Assembly: GCF_004353825.1 (NCBI RefSeq)
Contig: NZ_SMNA01000010.1
Coordinates: forward strand, 124,001 to 188,000
Source: Occultella glacieicola
Lineage (GTDB): Bacteria; Actinomycetota; Actinomycetes; Actinomycetales; Beutenbergiaceae
Reading direction: 5' to 3'
Length of the DNA stretch: 64,000 nt
This document shows positions 36,079-44,477 of this stretch, piece by piece. Numbering within the stretch: the first letter of the stretch is position 1; each line of letters starts with the position of its first letter. The position numbers and the translations under genes are program-made. The notes below the pieces were generated by a model, which ran no database searches, had not been told where the DNA came from, and saw nothing but the letters and a program-made list of their open reading frames with translations.

Positions 36079-36110
36079 CTCCGGCCGCGATGCTGCGATC
36101 GCGGCCGGAG
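36079..36110. terminator. Hairpin terminator after rnpB
   Basis: CTCCGGCCGCGA (36079-36090) pairs perfectly with TCGCGGCCGGAG (36099-36110) over 12 bp with an 8-nt loop. It lies 6 nt after the RNase P RNA and before the end of the opposing small membrane protein gene, so it may serve both strands. Confidence 0.8.
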
Positions 36111-36128
36111 CAGCGTCTGCGACGCGCC

Positions 36129-36278
36129 TCAGACGCGGTTGCGCCTGCTGACGAAGGACAGGATCAGTCCGATGACGAGGACTGCGACGCCGATCCAGAT
36201 CAGGATCTGCCCGACGCCGGCGAAGCCGATGATGGCGAGGACGACGCCGAGGATGATGAGCACGAGCCAGAGTGACAT
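36129..36278 (-). CDS. Small hydrophobic membrane protein (49 aa)
   Basis: A 49-residue protein with two hydrophobic helices (SLWLVLIILGVVLAIIGFAG and ILIWIGVAVLVIGLILSFV) ending in a basic RRNRV. It looks like the small DUF6131-type actinobacterial membrane proteins, an assignment made by pattern only. AAAGGA lies 6 nt upstream of ATG 36278. The frame extends further upstream without similarity. Confidence 0.7.
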   Translation of the reverse strand: MSLWLVLIILGVVLAIIGFAGVGQILIWIGVAVLVIGLILSFVSRRNRV

Positions 36279-36418
36279 GGTCTGTCCTTTCGTAGTCCCC
36301 CTTTGCGGAATGGCCAGCATGGCGCTTCCGGCAACGTGCCGCATCCCGAGCCGTGCGCGGCCTACTGAGCGGACCGCTGCGGATGCGCCCGGTCGGCAAC
36401 CGGATGACGATGATGGGT

Positions 36419-37285
36419 ATGAGTCCCGATGTGAGGCCCCAGAACGTGCCCGCCCAGCAGCAGTCATGGCCCGGCAGGACCTCGGAGATGGACCCGCGGC
36501 CCGATCACGGCGAGGACGGCTACACCGGGCGGGAACGCCTGGTCGGCAAGAGGGCGCTGATCACCGGTGGCGACTCCGGGATCGGACGGGCCACGGCGAT
36601 CGCGTTCGCGAAGGAGGGAGCCGACGTCGCGGTCGCGTATCTGCCCGAGGAACAGGTGGATGCCGAGGAGACCAGGGCCGCGGTGCACGCCGTCGGCAAG
36701 GAGTGCGTGCTGGTCGCGACCGATCTGCGGACCGAGCAGGCCAACCTCGAGCTGGCGGCCGCGGCGGTGGACGCGCTGGGTGGGGTGGACGTCCTGGTCA
36801 ACAACGCCGGCTTTCAGATGGCGCACACCGGCGGGATCACGGACTTCCCGAGTGGCCAGCTGGAGCAGGTGTTCGAGACCAACGTGTTCGCGTCGTTCTG
36901 GCTGACCAAGGCGCTGGTGCCGCATCTGGGCCCGGGTTCGAGCGTCATCTTCACGACCTCGATCCAGGCCTTCGACCCGTCGGAGCCCTTGCTGGACTAC
37001 GCGGCCACGAAGGCCGCGCTGAACAATCTGATGGTCAACCTGGCCGCCGAGCTCGGACCGAAGGGGATCCGGGTGAACGCGGTGGCCCCTGGTCCGATCT
37101 GGACGCCGCTGATCCCGAGTACGTTCGACGCCGCGAAGGTGCAGGACTTCGGGACCGATACCCCGCTCGGGCGGCCCGGGCAGCCGGTGGAGGTGGCCGC
37201 AGCGTTCGTGTTCCTGGCCTCCGACGAGGCCAGCTACGTCAGCGGCACCGTGCTCGGCGTGACCGGTGGCAGGGCGGTCTTCTGA
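36419..37285 (+). CDS. SDR-family oxidoreductase (YghA-like)
   Basis: A 288-residue short-chain dehydrogenase with the long N-terminus of the YghA/general-stress group (QQQSWPGRTSEMDPRPDHGE). The Rossmann motif is LITGGDSGIGRATAIAFAKE, then DVLVNNAG, catalytic Ser in FTTSIQAF and YAATK with the Tyr and Lys; the end reads VSGTVLGVTGG. It should use NADP(H) on an unknown alcohol/aldehyde. Several in-frame ATGs (36404, 36410, 36413, 36419) make the exact start uncertain. Confidence 0.92.
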   Translation: MSPDVRPQNVPAQQQSWPGRTSEMDPRPDHGEDGYTGRERLVGKRALITGGDSGIGRATAIAFAKEGADVAVAYLPEEQVDAEETRAAVHAVGKECVLVATDLRTEQANLELAAAAVDALGGVDVLVNNAGFQMAHTGGITDFPSGQLEQVFETNVFASFWLTKALVPHLGPGSSVIFTTSIQAFDPSEPLLDYAATKAALNNLMVNLAAELGPKGIRVNAVAPGPIWTPLIPSTFDAAKVQDFGTDTPLGRPGQPVEVAAAFVFLASDEASYVSGTVLGVTGGRAVF

Positions 37286-37404
37286 GGAAGGCATCAACTC
37301 CGGGGCAGTACGGCCGCGGCGCGCTCGGGTAACGGGGGCGGCCGCGGAACCTGGCGCGGCACCGCAGCCCGCCGATAGCGTGGTGACCTTCGGAGGGAGA
37401 CCAC

Positions 37405-38664
37405 ATGGCCACATCGGTGCTGGCTGGTTGGGCGCAGATCCGCGAGGACTTCGCCGCGTTCTATCGGGACCTGCACACCCATCCCGAGCTGTCCGACCAG
37501 GAGACCAGGACCGCCGGCCTGTTGGCGCAGCGCCTGCGTGATGCCGGGTTCGACGAGGTCGTCGAGGGGGTGGGCGGCACCGGCGTGGTCGGCGTGGTAC
37601 GCAGCGGCGAGGGCCCGGTGGTGATGCTCCGGGCCGACATCGACGCGCTGCCGGTGCAGGAGAAGACCGGGCTCCCCTACGCCAGCACGGTGCGAGCCCG
37701 AGACGGTGACGGCGTCCAGGTTCCGGTGATGCACGCCTGCGGGCACGACATGCACGCCGCGAGCCTGGCGGCCGCCGCCACCCTGCTGGCCCAGGGCCGC
37801 GAGCACTGGCGCGGCACGGTACTGGTGGTATTCCAGCCCGCGGAGGAACTCGCCACCGGGGCCCGCGACATGATCGCGGACGGGTTGTTCGAGCGGTTCC
37901 CGAGGCCCGGCATCGTGCTCGGTCAGCACGTGGCTCCGCTGCCGGCCGGGATCCTCGGGTACGGCGTCGGTCCGGTGATGGCCTCCGCGGACTCGGTGAA
38001 CGTCACACTGCACGGGCGCGGCGGGCACGGCTCCCGCCCGGAATCGACGATCGATCCGGTCCTGATGGCCGCGAACGTCGTCACCCGGCTCCAGGGCATC
38101 GTCGCTCGTGAAGTGCCGCCGGCCGAGTCGGCGGTGGTCACGGTAGGGCGGCTGCAGGCGGGTGCCAAGGACAACGTCATCCCGGACGTCGCCGAACTGG
38201 GCATCAACATCCGCGCGTTCAGCCCGGCGGTACGCGACCTGGTCCGCGCGGCGATCGAGAGGGTCGTGACCGGGGAGGCACAGACCTCTGGCGCGCCGAA
38301 GCCCCCGGAGTTCACCTGGTTCGCCGCGGCGCCTGCGCTGGTGAGTGATCCCGATGCCACCGAGACCACGGTCGCGGCGTTCGTGGAGCGGTTCGGCGGG
38401 CAGCGGGTGATGCGGATGCCTCAGGTGAACGCCAGCGAGGACGTCGGCGTCTTCGGCGAGGCGATCGGCGTGCCGACGGTGTTCTGGTTCTGGGGCGGTC
38501 TGGAGACGGAGTCGACGCTGGCTGCGTTCGCGCAGGGCCGCATCGACGAACTGCCCGGTAACCACTCACCGTTCTTCGCGCCGGAGATCGAGCCGACCCT
38601 GACCACCGGGGTGGAGGCGCTGATCACCGCCGCCACCACCTGGCTCGACCCGGCCCCGCTGTGA
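37405..38664 (+). CDS. M20-family amidohydrolase (hippurate hydrolase-like)
   Basis: A 419-residue metal-dependent amidohydrolase. Motifs in order: LHTHPELSDQETRTAGLLAQ (as DLHTHPELS), MLRADIDALPV, HACGHDMHAA (metal His/Asp), VVFQPAEELATGARDMI, the dimerisation-domain VNVTLHGRGGHGSRPES, and a final NHSPFFAPEIEPTL. It likely cleaves N-acylated amino acids. CGGAGGGAG precedes ATG 37405. It is followed by a region with gene debris. Confidence 0.93.
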   Translation: MATSVLAGWAQIREDFAAFYRDLHTHPELSDQETRTAGLLAQRLRDAGFDEVVEGVGGTGVVGVVRSGEGPVVMLRADIDALPVQEKTGLPYASTVRARDGDGVQVPVMHACGHDMHAASLAAAATLLAQGREHWRGTVLVVFQPAEELATGARDMIADGLFERFPRPGIVLGQHVAPLPAGILGYGVGPVMASADSVNVTLHGRGGHGSRPESTIDPVLMAANVVTRLQGIVAREVPPAESAVVTVGRLQAGAKDNVIPDVAELGINIRAFSPAVRDLVRAAIERVVTGEAQTSGAPKPPEFTWFAAAPALVSDPDATETTVAAFVERFGGQRVMRMPQVNASEDVGVFGEAIGVPTVFWFWGGLETESTLAAFAQGRIDELPGNHSPFFAPEIEPTLTTGVEALITAATTWLDPAPL

Positions 38665-38844
38665 GGTCCAGGGAGGTCGTCGCGGTCAGCCGCAGCTAGG
38701 CGTCGTCCGGCAGGAAAGCCGCCCGGGCCCTTTTCCGGGTGCTGAATGGATGACGGCGGTCGTCCGGACCGCTCGACGTGCCCGTCGGCGCGTCGCAGGC
38801 CGACCTGGAGTTCGCTGTGGCTGACCTGGCCTTCGTTGCCCTGG

Positions 38845-38919
38845 AAGCTCGAGCCCGATCCTGCGCGGCCCCGGCACCTGATCACCGAGGCGGGGGTCGG
38901 CTACCGTCTGCAGCCATGA
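38845..38919 (+). pseudogene. C-terminal remnant of a KdpE/OmpR-type response regulator
   Basis: In frame from 38845 the sequence reads KLEPDPARPRHLITEAGVGY then RLQP and TGA, closely matching the last winged-helix residues of KdpE-like regulators. No helix-turn-helix or receiver precedes it in frame, and no start codon fits. It sits in a 409-nt stretch (38665-39073) with no other recognisable gene, so it is probably what is left of a deleted kdp or similar operon. Confidence 0.55.
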
Positions 38920-39073
38920 CTCTCCGCTCACGAGGCTCGCTCGCCGCGAGCTCCCTCGCTCGGGGGAGATCTCCGGCCCGGCCGGGGGAGGGGGCCGCGC
39001 CGCGACCCCGGCAGCATGGGACGCAGGGATCGCCGGACGGCGGACCGCGCCACTTCTCGGCAGGAGACCGGTC

Positions 39074-39706
39074 ATGATGCAGACCCCGCCCACGCTCACC
39101 ACGAGAACAACCGCAGCTGGCCTGGCCGTGCCGCGGACCCGGTTCGCCGGCGCGGCGATGATGGCGGGCGCGGCCGTGTTCGCCGCCGCCGGGTACTTTG
39201 CCGGCGAGCCGTCCGGCACAGCGGCCTACACGGTCTCGAACGTGGCCGGCCTGATCGCCATCGCGTGCGTCCTGGTCGGGTTCGGCGGGTTCCGCCGCCG
39301 CTACCGGACCCTGCTGGGCCGACTCGGTGCTTGGGGCATCGGCCTGGTCCGCTTCGGCCTGCTGGCCACGGTCCTGGGCTATCTCGTGAACCTGGTCGGC
39401 CCGTTGCTGCCCGGACAGGCCGCGGCGGCCGTGGCGGTGGTCGGCATCCCGGCCTGGTCGCTGGCGCACCTGATGTACGTGGGCGCGACCGTGCTCGGCA
39501 TCGCCTGCCTGCGGTCCGGAGCCGTGCCGCGCCTCGTCGGGGTACCGCTGGTCTGCGGCCTGCCGCTGCTCCTCGCCGGGGTTGGCCTCGGCCTGGCCGT
39601 GGGAGGGACGGCCGCCACCGTCATCACCTGGATCGCCACCGAGGGGCAGGCCGGTCTCGCCTGGTTCCTGGTCGGCCTGCAGCTGAGCCGGCGCGCCGCG
39701 AACTAG
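39074..39706 (+). CDS. Multi-pass membrane protein, unknown function
   Basis: A 210-residue protein with five to six hydrophobic segments separated by short loops (for example AGAAMMAGAAVFAAAGYFAG, VAGLIAIACVLVGFGGF, GVPLVCGLPLLLAGVGLGLA). The basic loop RRRYRTLLGRL after the second helix suggests orientation. No family is recognised. AGGAGACC lies upstream of ATG 39074. Its stop overlaps the stop of the opposing hydrolase gene by 4 nt. Confidence 0.8.
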   Translation: MMQTPPTLTTRTTAAGLAVPRTRFAGAAMMAGAAVFAAAGYFAGEPSGTAAYTVSNVAGLIAIACVLVGFGGFRRRYRTLLGRLGAWGIGLVRFGLLATVLGYLVNLVGPLLPGQAAAAVAVVGIPAWSLAHLMYVGATVLGIACLRSGAVPRLVGVPLVCGLPLLLAGVGLGLAVGGTAATVITWIATEGQAGLAWFLVGLQLSRRAAN

Positions 39707-40542
39707 GGCGTCAGGCCGCCTACCCACGCTGCGACGAGCCGAGTCGTGGCCGTGGTCAGGAGGTGCCCGACATCCGGCACGGCCATGGCAGGGGGCAGTC
39801 CGACGCCCTCTCTGCGGAGGTGCTCCGGTGGGAGGAACGGGTCGTACCGGCCCGCGGCGATCTGGATCGGCGTTCCTACAACGTGTTCCAACACGTCCCG
39901 GGGCAGCGCGTGCGGCGCCAGCGACGTGTGGCTGTTCGCACCCACCAAGGTCATCCAGGAGATGAGCACCTCATCGACTGCTGCTCCGGGCGCACTCATG
40001 TGCGCCAGGAGCGTCCGAGTGGTCACGGTGTTCGGGCTGAGCATCCAGCGCAGGCTCGCCCACACGAGAGCCATCGGCACCCGAAGGCGGACCAGGCCCG
40101 CGGGTGAGATCAGGACCCGCCCGGCGATGTGCGGCGAATCAGCGGCCAGGGCGATTCCGCCACCGAGGGAGTGGCCCACCACGACCACCGGCGTTGCGAG
40201 TTCGCCCAGCAGCTCGCTCAGCCACGCGCCGAGGAAGAACAGTGGTGCGCTGTCGATCCGGAACGGGTGGCTCAGCCCGGGTTGCCCGGGGATGTCGGGG
40301 ACGATGACCCTGGAGGTCCGAGCGAGGAACTCGATCTCGTCGAGCATGGAGGCCGCACAGAAGTTCGTGCCGGGTAGGAACACGACGGTCGGCCCGTCGC
40401 TGCCGGCACTCAGGAGATGCGTCCGGCCCGCCTTCGTCTCGCGGGTCTCGCGCTGGTGCGGGTGCGACCAACTCTCGATGCGTTGCTCACACCAGGCCTG
40501 CACGCGGTGTTCGGCCTCGGTCGACTTGTAGATGTACTTCAC
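39703..40542 (-). CDS. Alpha/beta-fold hydrolase
   Basis: A 279-residue hydrolase. The oxyanion region is VVFLPGTNFCAAS, the nucleophile elbow VVVGHSLGGGIAL (Ser), the acid probably Asp in AAGRYDPFLPPEH, and the catalytic His in AVPDVGHLLTT. Substrate unknown. It starts with GTG overlapping the nhaA stop by 4 nt, so it is translationally coupled to the antiporter. Confidence 0.88.
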   Translation of the reverse strand: MKYIYKSTEAEHRVQAWCEQRIESWSHPHQRETRETKAGRTHLLSAGSDGPTVVFLPGTNFCAASMLDEIEFLARTSRVIVPDIPGQPGLSHPFRIDSAPLFFLGAWLSELLGELATPVVVVGHSLGGGIALAADSPHIAGRVLISPAGLVRLRVPMALVWASLRWMLSPNTVTTRTLLAHMSAPGAAVDEVLISWMTLVGANSHTSLAPHALPRDVLEHVVGTPIQIAAGRYDPFLPPEHLRREGVGLPPAMAVPDVGHLLTTATTRLVAAWVGGLTP

Positions 40543-41804
40543 GACCGTCCCCCTGCCTCGTCCGAGCCGATGAAGGCGTCGATGTCGTCGGCGACGCCAT
40601 CGCGGTTCATGTCAGGCTCCCGCGCGCGGCGCGCATCCCAGCGCAGCGAGATTGCGGCGAGGACCGCGGCGATGAGCGAAGCGAGCAGGATCGCCACCTT
40701 TGCCCCGGCGAGATCCGCACCCCCAGGAAAGGACAACTCGGCAACGAGCAGCGCAACGGTGAACCCGATTCCCGTCAACAATCCGACGCCCACCAGATCA
40801 CGCACGCCGATCCCCTGGGGCAGTCGGAATCGCGTGAACCGGGTGATCAGAGCCGCGACGCCCAGGACTCCGATGACCTTGCCGGCCACGAGGCCGACCA
40901 CGATGCCGATCACGATCGGTGAACTCAGAATGTCCCCGACATCGGTACCGACCACCGTGACTCCGGCCGAGAAGAACGCGAACATCGGCAAGGCGATACC
41001 GGCGGAGATCGGACGAACCCGATGCTCGTAGGCGACCGTGCGGGGCACCGGTTCACCATGTACCGCTGTGGCCGGGACGCAGAAGCCCAAGAGGACACCC
41101 GCAACCGTCGCGTGCACACCCGACTCATGCATGAACCACCAGGCCACCAGCGCGACCGGAATCAAGAACCACACTCGCGCGAACCGTGAGGTCACCAGCA
41201 GTCGGAACACGATCAGGCTCGCCACGACGGCCGCGAGCGGGGCGAGGCGCACGGTATCGGTGTAGAACACGGCGATCACGACGATCGCCAGCAGGTCATC
41301 CACCACGGCCAACGTCAGCAGGAAGGTCCGCAGCGCGAGCGGGAGGCCACGCCCGAAGACTGCCAGCACGGCGAGAGCGAACGCGATGTCAGTAGCCGTC
41401 GGGATCGCCCACCCCGCCAGCGCAGCGGGCTCACCCATGACCGATGCCACGAGCACGTAGAACACCGCCGGCACGGCCATCCCGCCGAGGGCCGCGAGCA
41501 TCGGGACTGCCGCCTCACGCGGATTCGAGAGTGACCCCGCGCGGAACTCGTGCTTGAGTTCGACGCCCACGACGAAGAAGAACACAGCGAGCAGGCCGTC
41601 CGCGGCCCACGCCCCCAACGAGAGGTCCAAGTGCAGCGCGCTGGGGCCGACCTGCAGCGCGACGAGTTCCGCGTACCCCTCGCGCCATGGCGAGTTCGCC
41701 CAGACCAGCGCGACCATCGCTGCGGCCAGCAAGATGGCCCCGCTGGCTGCTTCTCCCGTGATCCACGTACGCAACCGCACCCTGGCATGCGTCATTCCAC
41801 CCAC
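40539..41804 (-). CDS. nhaA: Na+/H+ antiporter NhaA with a C-terminal calcium-loop-like tail
   Basis: A 421-residue NhaA: start TWITGEAASGAILLAAAMVA, GVELKHEFRAGSLSNPREAA, PTATDIAFALAVLAV and LAVVDDLLAIVVIAVFYTD with the paired aspartates of the ion site, and late GIGFTVALLVAELSF. It exchanges Na+ for H+ to control pH and salt. The last 25 residues contain DMNRDGVADDIDAF, a D-x-N-x-D-G-x-x-D-D loop like an EF-hand or dockerin calcium site, which is not part of ordinary NhaA. GTG 41804 has AAGGGA 5 nt upstream; ATG 41795 is the alternative. Confidence 0.93.
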   Translation of the reverse strand: MGGMTHARVRLRTWITGEAASGAILLAAAMVALVWANSPWREGYAELVALQVGPSALHLDLSLGAWAADGLLAVFFFVVGVELKHEFRAGSLSNPREAAVPMLAALGGMAVPAVFYVLVASVMGEPAALAGWAIPTATDIAFALAVLAVFGRGLPLALRTFLLTLAVVDDLLAIVVIAVFYTDTVRLAPLAAVVASLIVFRLLVTSRFARVWFLIPVALVAWWFMHESGVHATVAGVLLGFCVPATAVHGEPVPRTVAYEHRVRPISAGIALPMFAFFSAGVTVVGTDVGDILSSPIVIGIVVGLVAGKVIGVLGVAALITRFTRFRLPQGIGVRDLVGVGLLTGIGFTVALLVAELSFPGGADLAGAKVAILLASLIAAVLAAISLRWDARRAREPDMNRDGVADDIDAFIGSDEAGGRS

Positions 41805-41939
41805 AAGTGTCCCTTCAACCCGATCAACGAACCGTGCACAAACGCACTCGCCGACCAGACTTCCCGGCACACCAGCAACCACTGTAGACCCCGCGTGACC
41901 GCACACAAGAACACTGACGCTCGGGCAGCGCGACCCGCG

Positions 41940-41963
41940 GCGCGCCGCATCGATGCGGCGCGC
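41940..41963. terminator. 24-bp perfect palindrome downstream of ppgK
   Basis: A self-complementary 24-bp stretch centred on ATCGAT with GC-rich arms (GCGCGCCGCAT and its complement). It lies 50 nt after the end of ppgK on the minus strand and upstream of nhaA, so it may end the ppgK transcript. With no loop it would have to fold with its central bases open. Confidence 0.5.
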
Positions 41964-42014
41964 GTCAGTCCGAGGGGAACGGAGGCCCCCGCCGGAACGG
42001 ATGCCCCCAATGGG

Positions 42015-42812
42015 TTAGCGGTCGCGTGCCGCCAGTGCCGCGGCGCCGACGATGCCGGCGGTGTTGCGCAGCTTCGCGGGCACGATCGGTGCGCGGAGGT
42101 TCAGGAGCGGCAGGAACTTCTCGTGGTCCTTGGACACCCCGCCGCCGACGATGAACAGGTCGGGGGAGAACAGGAACTCCACGTGGGCGAAGTAGCGCTG
42201 CAGCCGCTCGGCCCACTCGGGGTAACTCAGGTCCTCCCTCTCCTTGACGGAGGAGGCGGCGCGGGTCTCGGCGTCGTATCCGTCGAGCTCGAGGTGGCCG
42301 AGCTCGAAGTTCGGGACCAGGACCCCGTCGTGGATGAGGGCGCTGCCGATGCCCGTGCCGAGCGTCATGACCAGGACCGTGCCGTCCTGGCCGAGGCCGG
42401 CGCCGTAGCGGGCCTCGGCGTAGCCGGCGGCGTCGGCGTCGTTGACCACGTGCGCGTCCCGGCCGGTGTACTTGCGGGCGATATCGGCGACGTTCGTGCC
42501 GATCCAGCGCTTGTCCATGTTCGCCGAGGTGATCGTGACGTCGTGCAGGATCACGCCGGGGAACGTCAGCCCGACCGGGGTCTCCTTGGGCAGATCCTCG
42601 AAGTGCTCGACGACCTTGCCGAGCACCTCGCCGACCGCCTCCGGGCTGGACTCCACGGGGGTGTCCAGCCGGAACCGCTTGGACAGGAGCTCCCCGGTGC
42701 GTAGATGCACCGGTGCCGCCTTGATGCCGGAGCCGCCGATGTCGATCCCGAACCCGACGTCGTTCGGGTGCACGTCGGCGAGGGTCAGATCACTCACGTT
42801 CTTCTTGGCCAT
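42015..42812 (-). CDS. ppgK: Polyphosphate glucokinase
   Basis: PpgK phosphorylates glucose with polyphosphate (or ATP) and is typical of actinobacteria. The 265-residue ROK-fold protein has the phosphate-1 motif [26 protein letters not shown], the catalytic Asp in [39 protein letters not shown] and the C-terminal [17 protein letters not shown] longer frame starts at 42920, but ATG 42812 (MAKKNVSD) gives the expected length. The glucose produced by the glucosidases encoded in this window would be a substrate. Confidence 0.95.
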   Translation of the reverse strand: MAKKNVSDLTLADVHPNDVGFGIDIGGSGIKAAPVHLRTGELLSKRFRLDTPVESSPEAVGEVLGKVVEHFEDLPKETPVGLTFPGVILHDVTITSANMDKRWIGTNVADIARKYTGRDAHVVNDADAAGYAEARYGAGLGQDGTVLVMTLGTGIGSALIHDGVLVPNFELGHLELDGYDAETRAASSVKEREDLSYPEWAERLQRYFAHVEFLFSPDLFIVGGGVSKDHEKFLPLLNLRAPIVPAKLRNTAGIVGAAALAARDR

Positions 42813-42944
42813 GGCAGTCGGAGTCTCCGCTTCGAGGGGGTCGGCGCCGGCCCCCGCGGGCGAGGTGGCGACATCGGGCACGAGTCTAGAGGCGACACCG
42901 ACCCTCGCGGTACGTGCCACAATCGACGCTGGCGAAAGGAATCG

Positions 42945-43178
42945 ATGATGTCTGAGAGCGCTCCGCCGGAGAAGACGTTCTACTACAATCTGGAAACCGG
43001 AGCCGTCGAAGAGGGTCTGGTCAGCGACTGGAACTCACGGATGGGGCCCTACGCCACGCGCGAGGAAGCCGCCAAGGCGTTGGAGACGGCGCGGCTCCGG
43101 AACGCGAAGTGGGAGGACGAGGACCGGGCCTGGCGCGACAGCGACGATCCCGGTGCCCGGGACGAGCAGGACGAGTAG
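42945..43178 (+). CDS. Small SPOR-like protein (77 aa)
   Basis: A 77-residue very acidic protein. KTFYYNLETGAVEEGLVSDW then RMGPYATREEAAKALETARL resembles the small SPOR-domain proteins seen in Micrococcales, whose role is unknown. GAAAGGA lies 4 nt before ATG 42945; the adjacent ATG 42948 is also possible. Divergent from ppgK. Confidence 0.8.
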   Translation: MMSESAPPEKTFYYNLETGAVEEGLVSDWNSRMGPYATREEAAKALETARLRNAKWEDEDRAWRDSDDPGARDEQDE

Positions 43179-43272
43179 CACAGCAGAACAGGACGAACGA
43201 GCAGGACCGGTCGAGCCGGCCGGTCCCCGAGATGGCCGCGCGCCTGCGTGGCCGCACGGCGGAAGAAGCGAG

Positions 43273-44091
43273 ATGCGGACGAGTTCACCCAGACGTCGGG
43301 GGACCCTGGTCGGCGCCGCCCTGGCGGGCGCTCTCGCATTGGCGATCACCGCCGTCGGGCCTGCCGCCGCCGACACCGACGACGACGATGTCGTCGTGAA
43401 GGTCAAGGCGCACACCACCAGGACCCCGCTGCTCGGCTGGACCATCGGCCTCGACCCTGGCCACAACGGCGGCAACGCCTCGCACGTGCTGGAGATCAAC
43501 GAACAGGTCCCGGACGGCCGCGGCGGCTGGAAGCAGTGCAACACCACCGGCACCACCGCGCTGAGCGGGTACGCCGAGCACGAGTTCAACTTCGACGTGG
43601 CGGTGCGCACCCGGGCGGCCCTCGAGGACCTCGGTGCGACCGTGGTGATGACCCGCGAGAGCGACGACGGCGTGGGCCCGTGCGTGGACGTGCGCGGCCG
43701 GTTCGCCGAGGACAACGACGTGGACCTGATGCTCTCGATCCACGCGGACGGCTCCGCCGATCCCGCGATCGCGGGCTTCTTCGCGATCGTCGCCGACCCG
43801 CCGCTGTCGGAGTCGCAGGGGCAGCCGAGCCTCGAGCTCGCCCAGACGATGATCACCGCGCTCAGCGACGGCGGCTTCACCCCGAGCACGATCTACGAGG
43901 AGGCGCTCTCCCAGCGGGCCGACCTCGCCACCCTGAACTTCGCCCGCCGGCCCGCCGTGATGCTGGAGCTGGGGGAGATGCGCAACCCGGCCGAGTCGGA
44001 CCTGATGAGCAGCGAGGCGGGCCGCCAGGCCTACGCGGACGCGCTCGTCGACGGCGTGCTCGACTGGGCCGGGCCGCACGACCCGCAGTAG
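43273..44091 (+). CDS. Secreted N-acetylmuramoyl-L-alanine amidase (Amidase_3)
   Basis: A 272-residue exported cell-wall amidase. A basic start and hydrophobic core (residues about 10-32) end at AAADT, a signal-peptidase I site. The catalytic domain has zinc ligands in IGLDPGHNGGN (His), AEHEFNFDVAVR (Glu), MLSIHADGSAD (His) and the catalytic Glu in VMLELGEMRN. An inserted segment with Cys (GGWKQCNTTG and GVGPCVDVRG) may form a disulphide outside the cell. It cleaves the stem peptide from muramic acid. Confidence 0.93.
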   Translation: MRTSSPRRRGTLVGAALAGALALAITAVGPAAADTDDDDVVVKVKAHTTRTPLLGWTIGLDPGHNGGNASHVLEINEQVPDGRGGWKQCNTTGTTALSGYAEHEFNFDVAVRTRAALEDLGATVVMTRESDDGVGPCVDVRGRFAEDNDVDLMLSIHADGSADPAIAGFFAIVADPPLSESQGQPSLELAQTMITALSDGGFTPSTIYEEALSQRADLATLNFARRPAVMLELGEMRNPAESDLMSSEAGRQAYADALVDGVLDWAGPHDPQ

Positions 44092-44161
44092 GGAGGAGCG
44101 GGCGGCGCCGAGCCAGACGCCATTCGCGGCGCTCGTCCCGCCACTGCGCCTCCTGCAAGGC

Positions 44162-44175
44162 GCTTCCGCGGAAGC
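44162..44175. repeat. GCTTCCGCGGAAGC palindrome, copy 1
   Basis: A perfect 14-bp palindrome 70 nt after the amidase gene in a 386-nt gene-free interval (44092-44477). The same sequence occurs at 45767, 47376 and 61973, always between genes. Confidence 0.75.
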
Positions 44176-44259
44176 ACATGGGTCAGTCCGGTACGCCCGA
44201 GGAAGGCCGGCAGGGAGGACTTGTTCGGGCGTGACGTTCGGCGCCAAGGGAGGCAAGGC

Positions 44260-44289
44260 CGATGCCCGACGGCGGGGCTACTTCGGGTG
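44260..44289 (+). repeat. 30-bp direct repeat, copy A (MPDGGA motif)
   Basis: CGATGCCCGACGGCGGGGCT followed two bases later by TTCGGGTG; 28 of 30 bases recur at 47581-47610. The ATG at 44262, preceded by GGGAGG at 7 nt, opens a 17-codon frame beginning MPDGGATSGAS and ending at 44315, a possible leader peptide. In copy B the same ATG opens the beta-propeller frame. Confidence 0.65.
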
Positions 44290-44311
44290 CATCTGCTGAA
44301 CCGATCCCGCG

Positions 44312-44340
44312 TTGACGCCACTCCGGTGCCGGTCTACCCT
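44312..44340 (+). promoter_or_regulatory. Promoter for the 44478 gene
   Basis: TTGACG (44312-44317), 17 nt, TACCCT (44335-44340), a well-spaced sigma-70-type promoter. The transcript would start near 44347 and carry a leader of about 130 nt before the ATG at 44478. The -35 box overlaps the end of the possible leader peptide. Confidence 0.5.
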
Positions 44341-44477
44341 CGGTGCAGCGCGAGCGGGATCGCGCCGAGACTCGCCGGAAGGCTCGAAGCCACCCCGATG
44401 ACGTGGGTGAGTTGTCTTCAGACACCTACCGATGCTCGGCCCGTGCGAGTCCGGGCGACGAGCGAGGTGTTTCCGAC

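Noticed and set aside
42705-42944. An 80-residue N-terminal extension of the small SPOR-like protein
   Set aside because: It is antisense to ppgK and the ATG at 42945 has its own ribosome binding site.
44262-44315. A 17-codon leader peptide gene
   Set aside because: It has a good ribosome binding site, but it would lie upstream of the best promoter for the next gene, so it was kept only as a note under the repeat.
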